DNA from: Micropruina sp.
GTDB lineage: Bacteria > Actinomycetota > Actinomycetes > Propionibacteriales > Propionibacteriaceae
Direction: 5' to 3'
NCBI GenBank assembly: GCA_013693855.1
Contig: CP059261.1
Location: forward strand, 2,210,011-2,220,361
DNA: 10,351 nt
Each line of letters begins with the position of its first letter. The first letter of the stretch is position 1. The translations under genes and the position numbers were made by a program. The notes beneath the pieces are model-generated. The model was not told the DNA's origin. It did not search any database and was given only the letters and a program-made list of their open reading frames with translations. Below, one piece after another: positions 1 to 6,710 of this stretch.

Positions 1-270
1 CCCGGGGAAATCCTGGCTGAGGAGTTCCTCGGACCCCTGGGCATCAGCCAGTACCGGCTGGCGCAGGCCACCGGGCTGAGCCAGACCCACATCGGCGAGA
101 TCGTTCGGGGCAAGCGCCGGATCACCCCTGACGCAGGGCTTCGGATCGCCCGGGCGCTCGGGGTCAGCGACCGCTACTGGATCGATCTCCAGACCAACTA
201 CGACACCCTCGTCGCCAAGATCGCCCACGCCGCAGAACTCGCCGCCATCGAGCCCATCGTCGCGGCCTGA
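1..270 (+). CDS. higA: HigA-type antitoxin, helix-turn-helix DNA-binding protein (5' end cut by window edge)
   Basis: The frame is open from the first base and ends at TGA 268-270, leaving 89 residues. It begins PGEILAEEF, which in the HigA/VapI family sits about ten residues after the start, so only a short N-terminal piece is missing. An XRE-type helix-turn-helix follows: GISQYRLAQATGLSQTHIGE is the helix pair, then VRGKRRIT and a third helix with ARALGVSDRYW. The ending, WIDLQTNYD and an alanine-rich helix, is typical of HigA. Family members bind the HigB (RelE-fold) mRNA-cleaving toxin and repress their own operon. The toxin gene is usually just upstream, here outside the window. The family call is firm; whether it is a working toxin-antitoxin pair cannot be judged here. 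Confidence 0.9.
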   Translation, partial: PGEILAEEFLGPLGISQYRLAQATGLSQTHIGEIVRGKRRITPDAGLRIARALGVSDRYWIDLQTNYDTLVAKIAHAAELAAIEPIVAA

Positions 271-371
271 TGCTCCACACTGGCCGAGTTCGAGGCCGCC
301 GCGACGGCGTGGGGGTCGCAACTGGCGACGGGCGGGGTCGATCGGCCAGACTCCCGGCGACGAACGAGGCC

Positions 372-388
372 GTCGGGTCTTGCCCGAC
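372..388. terminator. Small GC hairpin after the antitoxin gene, possible terminator
   Basis: GTCGGG (372-377) pairs with CCCGAC (383-388) around a five-base loop, about 100 bases past the antitoxin stop. No T-run follows, so it would be an atypical terminator at best. The rest of 271-525 holds no gene I can support. Confidence 0.2.
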
Positions 389-423
389 TGGACGCGCGCG
401 AGTGACCTAAAGGGAAACTGTAG

Positions 424-449
424 TTTGACGGTCCCAGGCGGCCGTCAAA
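424..449. terminator. Inverted repeat between convergent genes, possible bidirectional terminator
   Basis: TTTGACGG (424-431) is perfectly complementary to CCGTCAAA (442-449). One wobble and one C-G pair extend the stem to about 10 bp with a six-base loop. It lies between the 3' end of the plus-strand antitoxin gene and the 3' end of the minus-strand gene that stops at 526, where a shared terminator would be expected. The T-tract is short on both strands, as is common for actinobacterial terminators. An operator or recombination site is the alternative. Confidence 0.4.
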
Positions 450-525
450 GTCAAGATCCGCGGCTCGTCGCGTCCACTCTCACCTGGGCGGGGCCGCACT
501 TGGCCCACTCCTTGGCCGCGCTTCG

Positions 526-1725
526 TCAGGATCCCTCTGGAAACGGAACTCCGACCGGCCAGCCTTCCGGGATGCCGAAGAGGTCGGGATGCGATCGGCG
601 TGCTTCTCGGCGGACCATCTGACCATTTGTGGGGTCCATGACGCTCCAGACCTCCGGCGGAACCATTGGCCGCGCCGGTTCCGGGTGCAGCCATAGTGTC
701 GGGCTCGCGCTCGCGAACAATGCAGGCTGGAGGTTGTTGACCTGAAGCACGCCGGTCACATGAGTGCGCAGCCAACGGTCCCCACCGAACCAAAAGCCGT
801 CGCCCGCACGAGTGTGTCGTGTCGCACCCGTTGCTGGTGAGAACTGCAGTTGCGAGGTACCAAACAGCGCACCGGTGATGTCGAAGTCATCTCGCGCCGT
901 GAACCAGTCAACACCGAGTGCGATGATGAACGGCCTTTCCAGCGCGCCGTACGCATTGCCCTTCTCGAGGAGCGCGCGCTTGAGCGGGCCGACGCCGTCC
1001 ACAACGTCAACGTCAAGGCCGCCGAACATCCCAAGCGGTCGGATGCCATCGTGCCCACGTGCCGGCAGCGACTTGGGAATGGCTCGAAAGCTGACTGTCC
1101 AACCACGATCGCTCCACTCGAACTGCTTGAGGACGTAGAGGGTGGTGTACCGGGTGAGGCGCTCTTGCTCCTCGTCGGGGTTCAGGGTCGCGAGCCACCG
1201 CTCGAGGGCCCGGACCAACGGACGTTTGGGAAGGTCGTCCGGCCCGATCTCCTGGACATCAATCCAGAGGAAGAAGTTCGGGCTGTTGAGAGCTTGGAGG
1301 GCGTCATAGAGCGCGGCTTGCCGGCCACCCTTCGCCCGGTCAGCGTCGCTCTGCTGCAGGATGCTCCGGGCCTCGACGTAGAACTCCTGAACGTCGTCCC
1401 GGACCAGGAAATCGGGATGGCGTCCGCTCGGAGTGTCCGGGTGGATGAGCACTTCACCGCCGAGCCGCAGGAACGACTCATGAAGGTACAGCTCTAGGTA
1501 CGCACCGTTGAACTGACCGTCGTTGCCGCTGGCCAACCGCTCCCGCAAGTCCTTCCGATGTGGATGGGGAACGTGGGACAACCACATCTCCATCTCGTCG
1601 CGAACCTGCCGCCAGTAGGGCGATGAAACTCGATTCAGGAACCGATAGGTCCCTTCGAGGAACCTCGCCGGTTGTGGGTCGGTCCGATCCATCGCCTCGA
1701 ATAGCTCGGGTACCTGAGGGATCAT
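526..1725 (-). CDS. Hypothetical protein with a probable PD-(D/E)xK-like nuclease core
   Basis: This gene encodes 399 residues and starts at ATG 1725. A GAGAGG ribosome-binding site lies eight bases upstream. I do not recognise a named family. Residues 75-120 look like the core of a restriction-endonuclease-like fold: a helix with E78 in AYLELYLHE, then strands carrying P104-D105 (HPDFLV) and E118-A119-R120 (FYVEAR). The usual catalytic lysine of ExK is therefore an arginine. Just after it comes Q136-x3-Y140, a spacing seen in RecB-like nucleases. Residues 150-400 are rich in aromatic and acidic positions and have no motif I can name. No signal peptide or membrane segment is visible, so it is probably cytoplasmic. 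It follows another nuclease-like gene on the same strand after 346 bp. Codon use is less GC-biased than in the relaxase gene, which suggests cargo. That the gene is real is fairly sure; the nuclease role is inference. Confidence 0.75.
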   Translation of the reverse strand: MIPQVPELFEAMDRTDPQPARFLEGTYRFLNRVSSPYWRQVRDEMEMWLSHVPHPHRKDLRERLASGNDGQFNGAYLELYLHESFLRLGGEVLIHPDTPSGRHPDFLVRDDVQEFYVEARSILQQSDADRAKGGRQAALYDALQALNSPNFFLWIDVQEIGPDDLPKRPLVRALERWLATLNPDEEQERLTRYTTLYVLKQFEWSDRGWTVSFRAIPKSLPARGHDGIRPLGMFGGLDVDVVDGVGPLKRALLEKGNAYGALERPFIIALGVDWFTARDDFDITGALFGTSQLQFSPATGATRHTRAGDGFWFGGDRWLRTHVTGVLQVNNLQPALFASASPTLWLHPEPARPMVPPEVWSVMDPTNGQMVRREARRSHPDLFGIPEGWPVGVPFPEGS

Positions 1726-1793
1726 GCCACGAGCCTCTCAGGCCCCACCGACAGTGAGAAGGTTGGCGTGGCGCTCTGGTCCGATCATCCGTT

Positions 1794-1824
1794 TGTGTTC
1801 TGGACCTGACTGCTACCAGACACA
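1794..1824. repeat. Inverted repeat upstream of the 399-aa gene
   Basis: TGTGTTCTGG (1794-1803) pairs with CCAGACACA (1816-1824), giving nine base pairs with a single bulged T and a twelve-base loop. It lies about 70-100 bases upstream of the ATG at 1725, where an operator or a structured leader could sit. It is also 3' of the upstream gene that ends at 2072. The rest of the gap 1726-2071 holds no gene I can support. Confidence 0.3.
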
Positions 1825-2071
1825 TCCCATAGTTGCCGATGGCACTGAGAGCCGTGGTGGAGTTCGGGGACACGTGGGCCAGGGTGCAGCAGGGCGCGCT
1901 GCAAGGCTTCCCGGGCCTTCGTACCTCTATGCGATCCTCAATGACCCGCGAGCGCGACAGTCCAAGGAAGGCGCGTCACATGCGGCGGATGTCTTCGCCG
2001 CCCATCTGCGCCCCGTAATCACTGGTGGTTGGCAGCGCCCGCTTAATGTCACCAGCTTCAAGACGGGGCGG

Positions 2072-2692
2072 CTATGACACCTCCAGTGCCAAGTAGCGGA
2101 ACTCGCCTCGGCGGCCTTCGAGGTGGGAGTACGGCTTCCACATGCACAGGTACCTCCCGGTCAGGACGAGGTCCTCAGTCCGGTTCTTCTTCGTGCCATC
2201 CCCGGTCAGCGCGCCCCACGCACGCGTGCCTTCGAGTACCGTCCCTTCGCGCAGCCTGAACTGGCTCGCGTTGGTCTCTCGATCGTGCGTGACAGGCCGC
2301 CAGTAGGAAGGGTCGTTGGAGAGAACCACCACCAGACCCATGGCGGAGTGGTGGGACTTGACGAACTGCTCGACCCGGACCACATCCTTGACGCAGTCGT
2401 ATCCCCGGATGTCCTGGGCGCCTTGATTCAGCAGATGTAGCTTCTCGCCCTTGTCCGCTCCGTCCCAAGCGGCGGTGAGATACTTCAACTCGATCGCCAG
2501 TTCACGGCCGTCCTCTCGCATGAGCGCGTCCAGGTGTTGGCCCGGCGTCGGTCGGGTTTCTAGGCGAATCTGCGCACCTGGGTGTTGGCGCTGGAGTTCC
2601 CAAGCGAACGCAAGCTGGAAGTCGGCCTCGGAATGAAACGCCCCGCGTTCCTCGCTCAGCTTCGACATGAGGTTCGTAACGTCGATCGCCAT
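2072..2692 (-). CDS. Probable PD-(D/E)xK-superfamily nuclease, hypothetical
   Basis: This gene encodes 206 residues, from ATG at 2692 to TAG at 2072. The N-terminal helix HSEADFQLAFAWELQ has the acidic residue (E23) that often precedes this fold. D55 in HLDALM and E68-L-K70 in LAIELKYL make a clean D-x12-ExK catalytic signature on neighbouring strands. Next comes GAQDIRGYDCVKDVVRVEQF (residues 91-110), a conserved-looking block with Q93 and Y98, then a hydrophobic strand GLVVVLSND. The protein is short and contains no helicase or DNA-recognition domain, so it could be a stand-alone nuclease or one subunit of a pair. The next gene on the same strand also looks nuclease-like. There is only a weak GGGA ribosome site before the ATG. 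Fold assignment is from motifs; the substrate is unknown. Anti-phage or anti-plasmid defence is an inference from the mobile context. Confidence 0.8.
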   Translation of the reverse strand: MAIDVTNLMSKLSEERGAFHSEADFQLAFAWELQRQHPGAQIRLETRPTPGQHLDALMREDGRELAIELKYLTAAWDGADKGEKLHLLNQGAQDIRGYDCVKDVVRVEQFVKSHHSAMGLVVVLSNDPSYWRPVTHDRETNASQFRLREGTVLEGTRAWGALTGDGTKKNRTEDLVLTGRYLCMWKPYSHLEGRRGEFRYLALEVS

Positions 2693-2927
2693 GTTCCCAA
2701 GTACATCGCAGTGTGAGCCGGACGGCTACGTGATGACTTCCGACGGCATAACGACCACCCGAACCCCCGCTGAGCGATGCCGTCTTCGAAGATCAGATCG
2801 TCACCCGCGGCCCCCGGACTGCGCGACCGCCGGCTCGGAGAAGGGATGCCACGGCCAGACCAAGAACCTCCACACACCCGCTACACACTTGGACTGGTTA
2901 CGTCGTCGGCAACCTCCCCCGGCTGTG

Positions 2928-3088
2928 GATAACCCTCCCCGAAAGGTCGGCAAGCCGCTGCGCCAGCCACTCGCCGCTCTGTTTGCCGCCCACCGCGGCG
3001 AGTCAGGGTGATCTACCGAATCGTCGACCAGTGCTTGGTCATCGAGGTCGTCTCGGGCGTCCACCGCCGCGACGCCTGCCACCTCTGA
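2928..3088 (+). pseudogene. RelE/ParE-type toxin remnant, truncated and frameshifted
   Basis: Two frames together give the C-terminal half of a RelE-family toxin. Frame 2928-3002 reads NPPRKVGKPLRQPL followed by AALFAAHRGE, matching the family's NPRRVGKPL...ARRGEYRV region. Frame 3005-3088 reads RVIYRIVDQCLVIEVV and then VHRRDACHL before TGA, matching the usual VIYRI...GHRRDVY ending. Joining them needs one extra base between 3003 and 3004, which would restore the tyrosine of GEYRVIY. Upstream of 2928 I cannot follow the N-terminal half, and no partner antitoxin is visible. It cannot make an active toxin. Intact relatives cut ribosome-bound mRNA (RelE) or poison gyrase (ParE). The match is from remembered family consensus rather than an alignment. 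Confidence 0.65.
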
Positions 3089-3197
3089 AGCTCTCCGCGT
3101 TCCTGAAGATCTCCAGAATCTTGGCTGTCGGGTGTCCGGATACGGCGGTTCTGGCGGCTTAAGGCAATGAGAGGCCGCAGAAACCCACGCCTGCTCT

Positions 3198-3295
3198 GTC
3201 CCGATCGCCCCTAGTCCTGGGCCTATGGAAGGTGAGAAGACCTGCGCCTTTGTGGCCTCCCACGCGTCCCGATCGCCCGTTCCGTGGGCTTAGGG
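3198..3295 (+). repeat. Two imperfect direct repeats with internal hairpins before the relaxase gene, possible oriT or operator
   Basis: GTCCCGATCGCCC occurs at 3198-3210 and again at 3266-3278. Each copy is followed after 6-7 bases by a related block, TGGGCCTATGG (3218-3228) and TGGGCTTAGGG (3285-3295). Within each copy GCCC pairs with GGGC around a loop of 7-8 bases. The arrangement is two roughly 30-bp units 68 bp apart, ending 32 bp before the relaxase start. MobF relaxases commonly have their oriT next to the gene and recognise a hairpin beside the nick site, so a relaxase-binding role is possible. A repressor operator is equally possible. In the rest of 2693-3327 I see only the toxin remnant and no other gene. 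Confidence 0.5.
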
Positions 3296-3319
3296 AGAGT
3301 GCCCAGGTCTCGCCGGAGA

Positions 3320-3327
3320 GGAGGTGA
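3320..3327 (+). promoter_or_regulatory. Ribosome-binding site GGAGGTGA that bears on the relaxase start
   Basis: GGAGGTGA is fully complementary to the 3' end of 16S rRNA and abuts ATG 3328. The GGAGG core is only three bases from that ATG but six from GTG 3331. The true start may therefore be the GTG, giving a protein one residue shorter beginning (V/M)TISLKKVT. Confidence 0.7.
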
Positions 3328-6300
3328 ATGGTGACGATCAGCCTGAAGAAGGTCACGGCCGGGTCCGGCTACGACTACCTGACCCGACAGGTCGCGGCCC
3401 AGGACGGCCTGGTCAGGACCGGGCTCGCCGCCTACTACGAGGAGAAGGGCGAGGCGCCCGGCGTCTGGATGGGCTCAGGACTGGACGGGCTGGACGGCAT
3501 CGCCGCCGGCGACCCAGTCACCGAAGCGCAGATGAGGGCCCTCTTCGGCAACGGCCAGCATCCGCTCGCCGACCAGATCCGGCAGGCGGCCCTCGACGCC
3601 GGCCTGAGCGAGCGCGATGCCGACAAGGCCTGCCGGCTCGGCCGCCCCTTCGCTGTCCGGACGAATGGCTCACCCGAGTTCCACCAGGAACTCAAGCGCC
3701 GTTACGTCGCCGCCAACCTCGCCGCCGGACGTCCAGCCAACACCAAGCTCGACCCGGACCAACTCGTCCAGATCCGCAGCGAAGTAGCGACGGAGTTCTT
3801 CACCAGACAGTTCGGCCGAGCCCCGAAGACGCCGCTCGAACTTCACCGCGCGGTCGCCATCTGGTCCCGTCCCGTGGCGGCCACCATCGCCGGCGTGGAC
3901 CTCACCGTCTCCCCGACCAAGTCGTTCTCCACCCTGTGGGCACTCGCCCCGCTCGCCACCAGCCAGCAGCTCGAGGAGCTACACCGCCAGGCCGTCGCCA
4001 AGGTCGTCGAGTACCTCGAGACCCAGGCATTCAGCCGCGTAGGGCCGCACGGCGTCCGCAACGTCGAGACCCGCGGCCTGGTCGCGGTCGCCTTCACCCA
4101 TCGCGACTCCCGTGCGGGCGACCCCGACCTGCACACCCACCTCGTCGTCGCCAACAAGGTGCAGAGCACCGACGGACGCTGGTACGCGCTCAACACCAAC
4201 CTGATCTACAAGGCGAAGGTAGCCGCGTCCGAGCTGTACTCCGCCACCCTCGAGGCCTCCCTGGCCGAAACCTTCGGCATCCGCTTCGTCGAGCGCAGTA
4301 CTGGTGCCGGCAAGCGATCCGTCCGTGAGATCGACGGCGTCGACCTCCGCCTCACCGCCCGCTGGTCCACCCGACGCGGACAGATCGAACACCGCCGCGA
4401 CGAGCTCGCCGGCGCCTTCCTCGCCGACCACGGCCGCCCACCCACCGAGGCCGAGATGATCGCTCTCGCCCAACGCGCCAACCTGGAGACCCGCGAGGCC
4501 AAGCACGAGCCGCGGTCACTCGCTGAACAACGCGCCTCCTGGCGCGGGCAGGCGGAGCAGGTTCTCGGCGCCAGGGCGGTGGACGGCATGCTCGCCGCCG
4601 TCTTCAGCCGACCGGCCGTCCAGCCGAAGACGCCGAGCACCGACTGGCTCATCGACACCTCTGCCCGCGTGATCGCGGTCCTGGAGAGCGAGCGCTCGAA
4701 CTGGCAGAGCTGGCACATCCGCGCCGAAGCCCTGCGGCAGACCCGCGCCGCCGGCGTCCCTGCCGAACTGCTCGACCGGGTCGTCGACATCATCGTCGAC
4801 CTGGCGCTGGAGACCCGCTCGATCCGGCTCAGCGCCGACGACCCAATCCAGGAGCCGGACGCTCTACGCCGGTCGGACGGCCGGAGCGTCTACACGATCC
4901 CCGGCGTGGACTGGTACACCTCCAGCCGCATCCTCGAGGCAGAACAGCGCATCGTCGCCAACGCCGGGCGCACCGATGGACGCGCCCTCGACCCGAGCCT
5001 CGTCGATCTCGCGCAGCTCGAGGCCCTCGCCAACGGGACCCAGCTGACACCTGGCCAGAGCGACCTCGTTCGCGACATGGCCTGCTCGGGGCGCCGAGTC
5101 CAGCTCGCCATCGCCCCGGCCGGCACGGGCAAGACCACCGCCATGCGCGTCCTCGGTTCGGCGTGGACGGAGTCGGGTGGCACGGTCATAGGGCTGGCGC
5201 CGTCCGCGGCCGCCGCGAAGGCCCTCGCCGACCAGCTCGACGTGCCCTGCGACACGCTCGCGAAGCTCACCTGGAGCCTCGACCACCCCGAGCAGCCCGC
5301 GCCCGCCTGGATGGCCGCCATCGGCCCGAGGAGCCTGGTCATCATCGACGAAGCAGGCATGGCCGACACCCTCAGCCTCGACCGGGCGATCGCCGAAGTG
5401 ATGACCCGCGGCGGCAGCGTCCGCCTCATCGGCGACAACCGCCAGCTGTCCGCGATCGGCGCCGGCGGCGTCCTGCGGGACATTGAAGCCGAGCACGGCG
5501 CCTGTCGGCTCACCGAGATCCTCCGGTTCGACGATCCGGCCGAGGCGGCTGCGTCCGCGGCGCTGCGGGAGGGACGGGCCGAAGCGCTGGGCTACTACCT
5601 CGACCACGACCGCATCCACGTCGGCGATCTGGTGACCATGGCGCACGCGGTACTGGACGCGTGGACGCAAGACCACGCGAACGGTCTGGACGCCCTCATG
5701 CTCGCGCCGACGCGAGACCTCGTTGCCAGACTCAATCGGATCGCCCAACGGCGTCACCACGAAGGCCACATCATGCTCGGCCGCGGTGCGGGTCTGGCTG
5801 ACGAAAACATCGCGGTAGCCGGTGACATCGTGATAACCCGCCACAACGAGCGCCGGCTGCCGGTGGGCAGTCGCGACTGGGTGAAGAACGGTGACCGCTG
5901 GCGGGTCGCGTCCGTCTCAGCGGACGGCAGTGTGCGCGTCCAGAGCTTGCGCTCGAAGCACGCGGTGACACTGCCCGCCGACTACGTCCGTGAGTGGGTC
6001 GATCTCGGCTACGCCACCACGATCCACGGCGCCCAGGGCCTCACCGCTGACACCATGCACGGCCTTTCGACGGGGAGGAGTCGCGCGAACAGCTGTATAC
6101 GATGCTCACCCGCGGGCGGCAGGCCAACCATGTCTACCTCCAGGTGGTCGGCGACGGCGATCCGCACGGACTGGCGCACACCGACTCGGTGTACCTGCTC
6201 ACCGGCGTCGAGCGGCTCGAGCGCATCCTTGCGCACGACGACGCGCCGGTCTCCGCCAGCACGGAACTGCGCGAGCAGGACAACCCGGCACGGCTGCTCG

Positions 6301-6414
6301 CTCCGGCTGTGGCCCGCTACACCGATGCGCTTGCCGTCGCGGCCGAGGAAGTCGTGGGGGCGGACGCCGTCCGGCGACTCGACGACGAAGCCGACCAGAT
6401 CGTGTTGTGGCTGA
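3328..6414 (+). CDS. traA: Relaxase domain plus incomplete helicase, the translatable part of the broken relaxase
   Basis: The 1028-aa product would nick one DNA strand at oriT and stay covalently attached through a tyrosine. Visible N-terminal features are MVTISLKKVTAGSGYDYL with Y15 and Y17, a second pair Y36-Y37 in AAYYEEKGE, and DLTVSPTKSFSTLWAL (191-206). The metal-binding histidines lie in FTHRDSRAGDPDLHTHLVV (H258, H269, H271). The RecD/TraI-like helicase follows: Walker A PAGTGKTT (597-604), Walker B VIIDEAGM (D674, E675), motif III GDNRQLSAIGAGG (702-714) and TTIHGAQGLTADT (897-909). After G916 the frame is wrong: the last 112 residues are arginine- and serine-rich shadow sequence, and motif VI is lost. 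The relaxase half looks catalytically complete, so nicking without unwinding is conceivable. Relaxase identity is near certain. Confidence 0.85.
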   Translation: MVTISLKKVTAGSGYDYLTRQVAAQDGLVRTGLAAYYEEKGEAPGVWMGSGLDGLDGIAAGDPVTEAQMRALFGNGQHPLADQIRQAALDAGLSERDADKACRLGRPFAVRTNGSPEFHQELKRRYVAANLAAGRPANTKLDPDQLVQIRSEVATEFFTRQFGRAPKTPLELHRAVAIWSRPVAATIAGVDLTVSPTKSFSTLWALAPLATSQQLEELHRQAVAKVVEYLETQAFSRVGPHGVRNVETRGLVAVAFTHRDSRAGDPDLHTHLVVANKVQSTDGRWYALNTNLIYKAKVAASELYSATLEASLAETFGIRFVERSTGAGKRSVREIDGVDLRLTARWSTRRGQIEHRRDELAGAFLADHGRPPTEAEMIALAQRANLETREAKHEPRSLAEQRASWRGQAEQVLGARAVDGMLAAVFSRPAVQPKTPSTDWLIDTSARVIAVLESERSNWQSWHIRAEALRQTRAAGVPAELLDRVVDIIVDLALETRSIRLSADDPIQEPDALRRSDGRSVYTIPGVDWYTSSRILEAEQRIVANAGRTDGRALDPSLVDLAQLEALANGTQLTPGQSDLVRDMACSGRRVQLAIAPAGTGKTTAMRVLGSAWTESGGTVIGLAPSAAAAKALADQLDVPCDTLAKLTWSLDHPEQPAPAWMAAIGPRSLVIIDEAGMADTLSLDRAIAEVMTRGGSVRLIGDNRQLSAIGAGGVLRDIEAEHGACRLTEILRFDDPAEAAASAALREGRAEALGYYLDHDRIHVGDLVTMAHAVLDAWTQDHANGLDALMLAPTRDLVARLNRIAQRRHHEGHIMLGRGAGLADENIAVAGDIVITRHNERRLPVGSRDWVKNGDRWRVASVSADGSVRVQSLRSKHAVTLPADYVREWVDLGYATTIHGAQGLTADTMHGLSTGRSRANSCIRCSPAGGRPTMSTSRWSATAIRTDWRTPTRCTCSPASSGSSASLRTTTRRSPPARNCASRTTRHGCSLRLWPATPMRLPSRPRKSWGRTPSGDSTTKPTRSCCG

Positions 6415-6710
6415 CCGAGTGCCCCGCATGGGAGACCCTCCGCGCAGACCTCCTCAGCCTGGCCGCGGACGGCCACGACCCGGTGGCGCTGCTACGGCAG
6501 GCCGCGAACCTGGATGAACTCGACACGGCCCGCGACCCAGCCGCCGTGCTGGACCGTCGCCTCCAGCTCTTGGTGCCCGAGAAGGCGCCTGGGCCGTTGC
6601 CGTGGCTGCGGGGCATTTCGTCCCGGGTGGCAGAGGACGAGGTGTGGGGTCCCTACCTGCAAGCCCGAGCCGACAGGATCGATGGCCTTGCAGACGGTCT
6701 GCGGAGGTAG
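6075..6710 (+). pseudogene. Displaced relaxase fragment: helicase motif VI and linker
   Basis: This frame resumes exactly where frame 1 goes wrong. It reads EESREQLYTMLTRGRQANHV, then YLQVVGDGDPH, helicase motif VI and its flank. A helical, acidic linker follows with LTGVERLERIL, DNPARLLAPAV, ADAVRRLDDEADQIV and PWLRGISSRVAEDEVWGPYL, before TAG at 6710. The first internal ATG (6102) has no convincing ribosome-binding site, so independent translation is unlikely. It would be joined to the upstream part by one added base or by a -1 ribosomal shift. Confidence 0.75.

Noticed and set aside
270..410. 46-aa frame overlapping the antitoxin stop as TGATG
   Set aside because: The overlap would suit translational coupling, but the product is a Gly/Arg-rich string with no recognisable feature and the frame is short in GC-rich DNA.
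850..1497. 215-aa plus-strand frame opposite the 399-aa gene
   Set aside because: It is the antisense shadow of the minus-strand gene, which has the better start, ribosome site and domain-like pattern.
1724..2077. 117-aa plus-strand frame filling the gap between the two nuclease-like genes
   Set aside because: No ribosome site, no recognisable motif, and its ends overlap both flanking minus-strand genes. I considered a recombinase fragment but could not support it.
2924..2932. TGTGGATAA, a perfect DnaA-box consensus (TTATCCACA on the other strand)
   Set aside because: Only one copy is present, with no AT-rich region, repeats or replication gene nearby, and it lies at the edge of the degraded toxin remnant. 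A chance match is more likely than an origin.
2801..3082. 93-aa minus-strand frame
   Set aside because: It is antisense to the toxin remnant and has no domain-like features.
4864..5844. 326-aa minus-strand frame inside the relaxase gene
   Set aside because: It is a long shadow caused by GC-biased third positions. The plus strand here encodes unmistakable helicase motifs.
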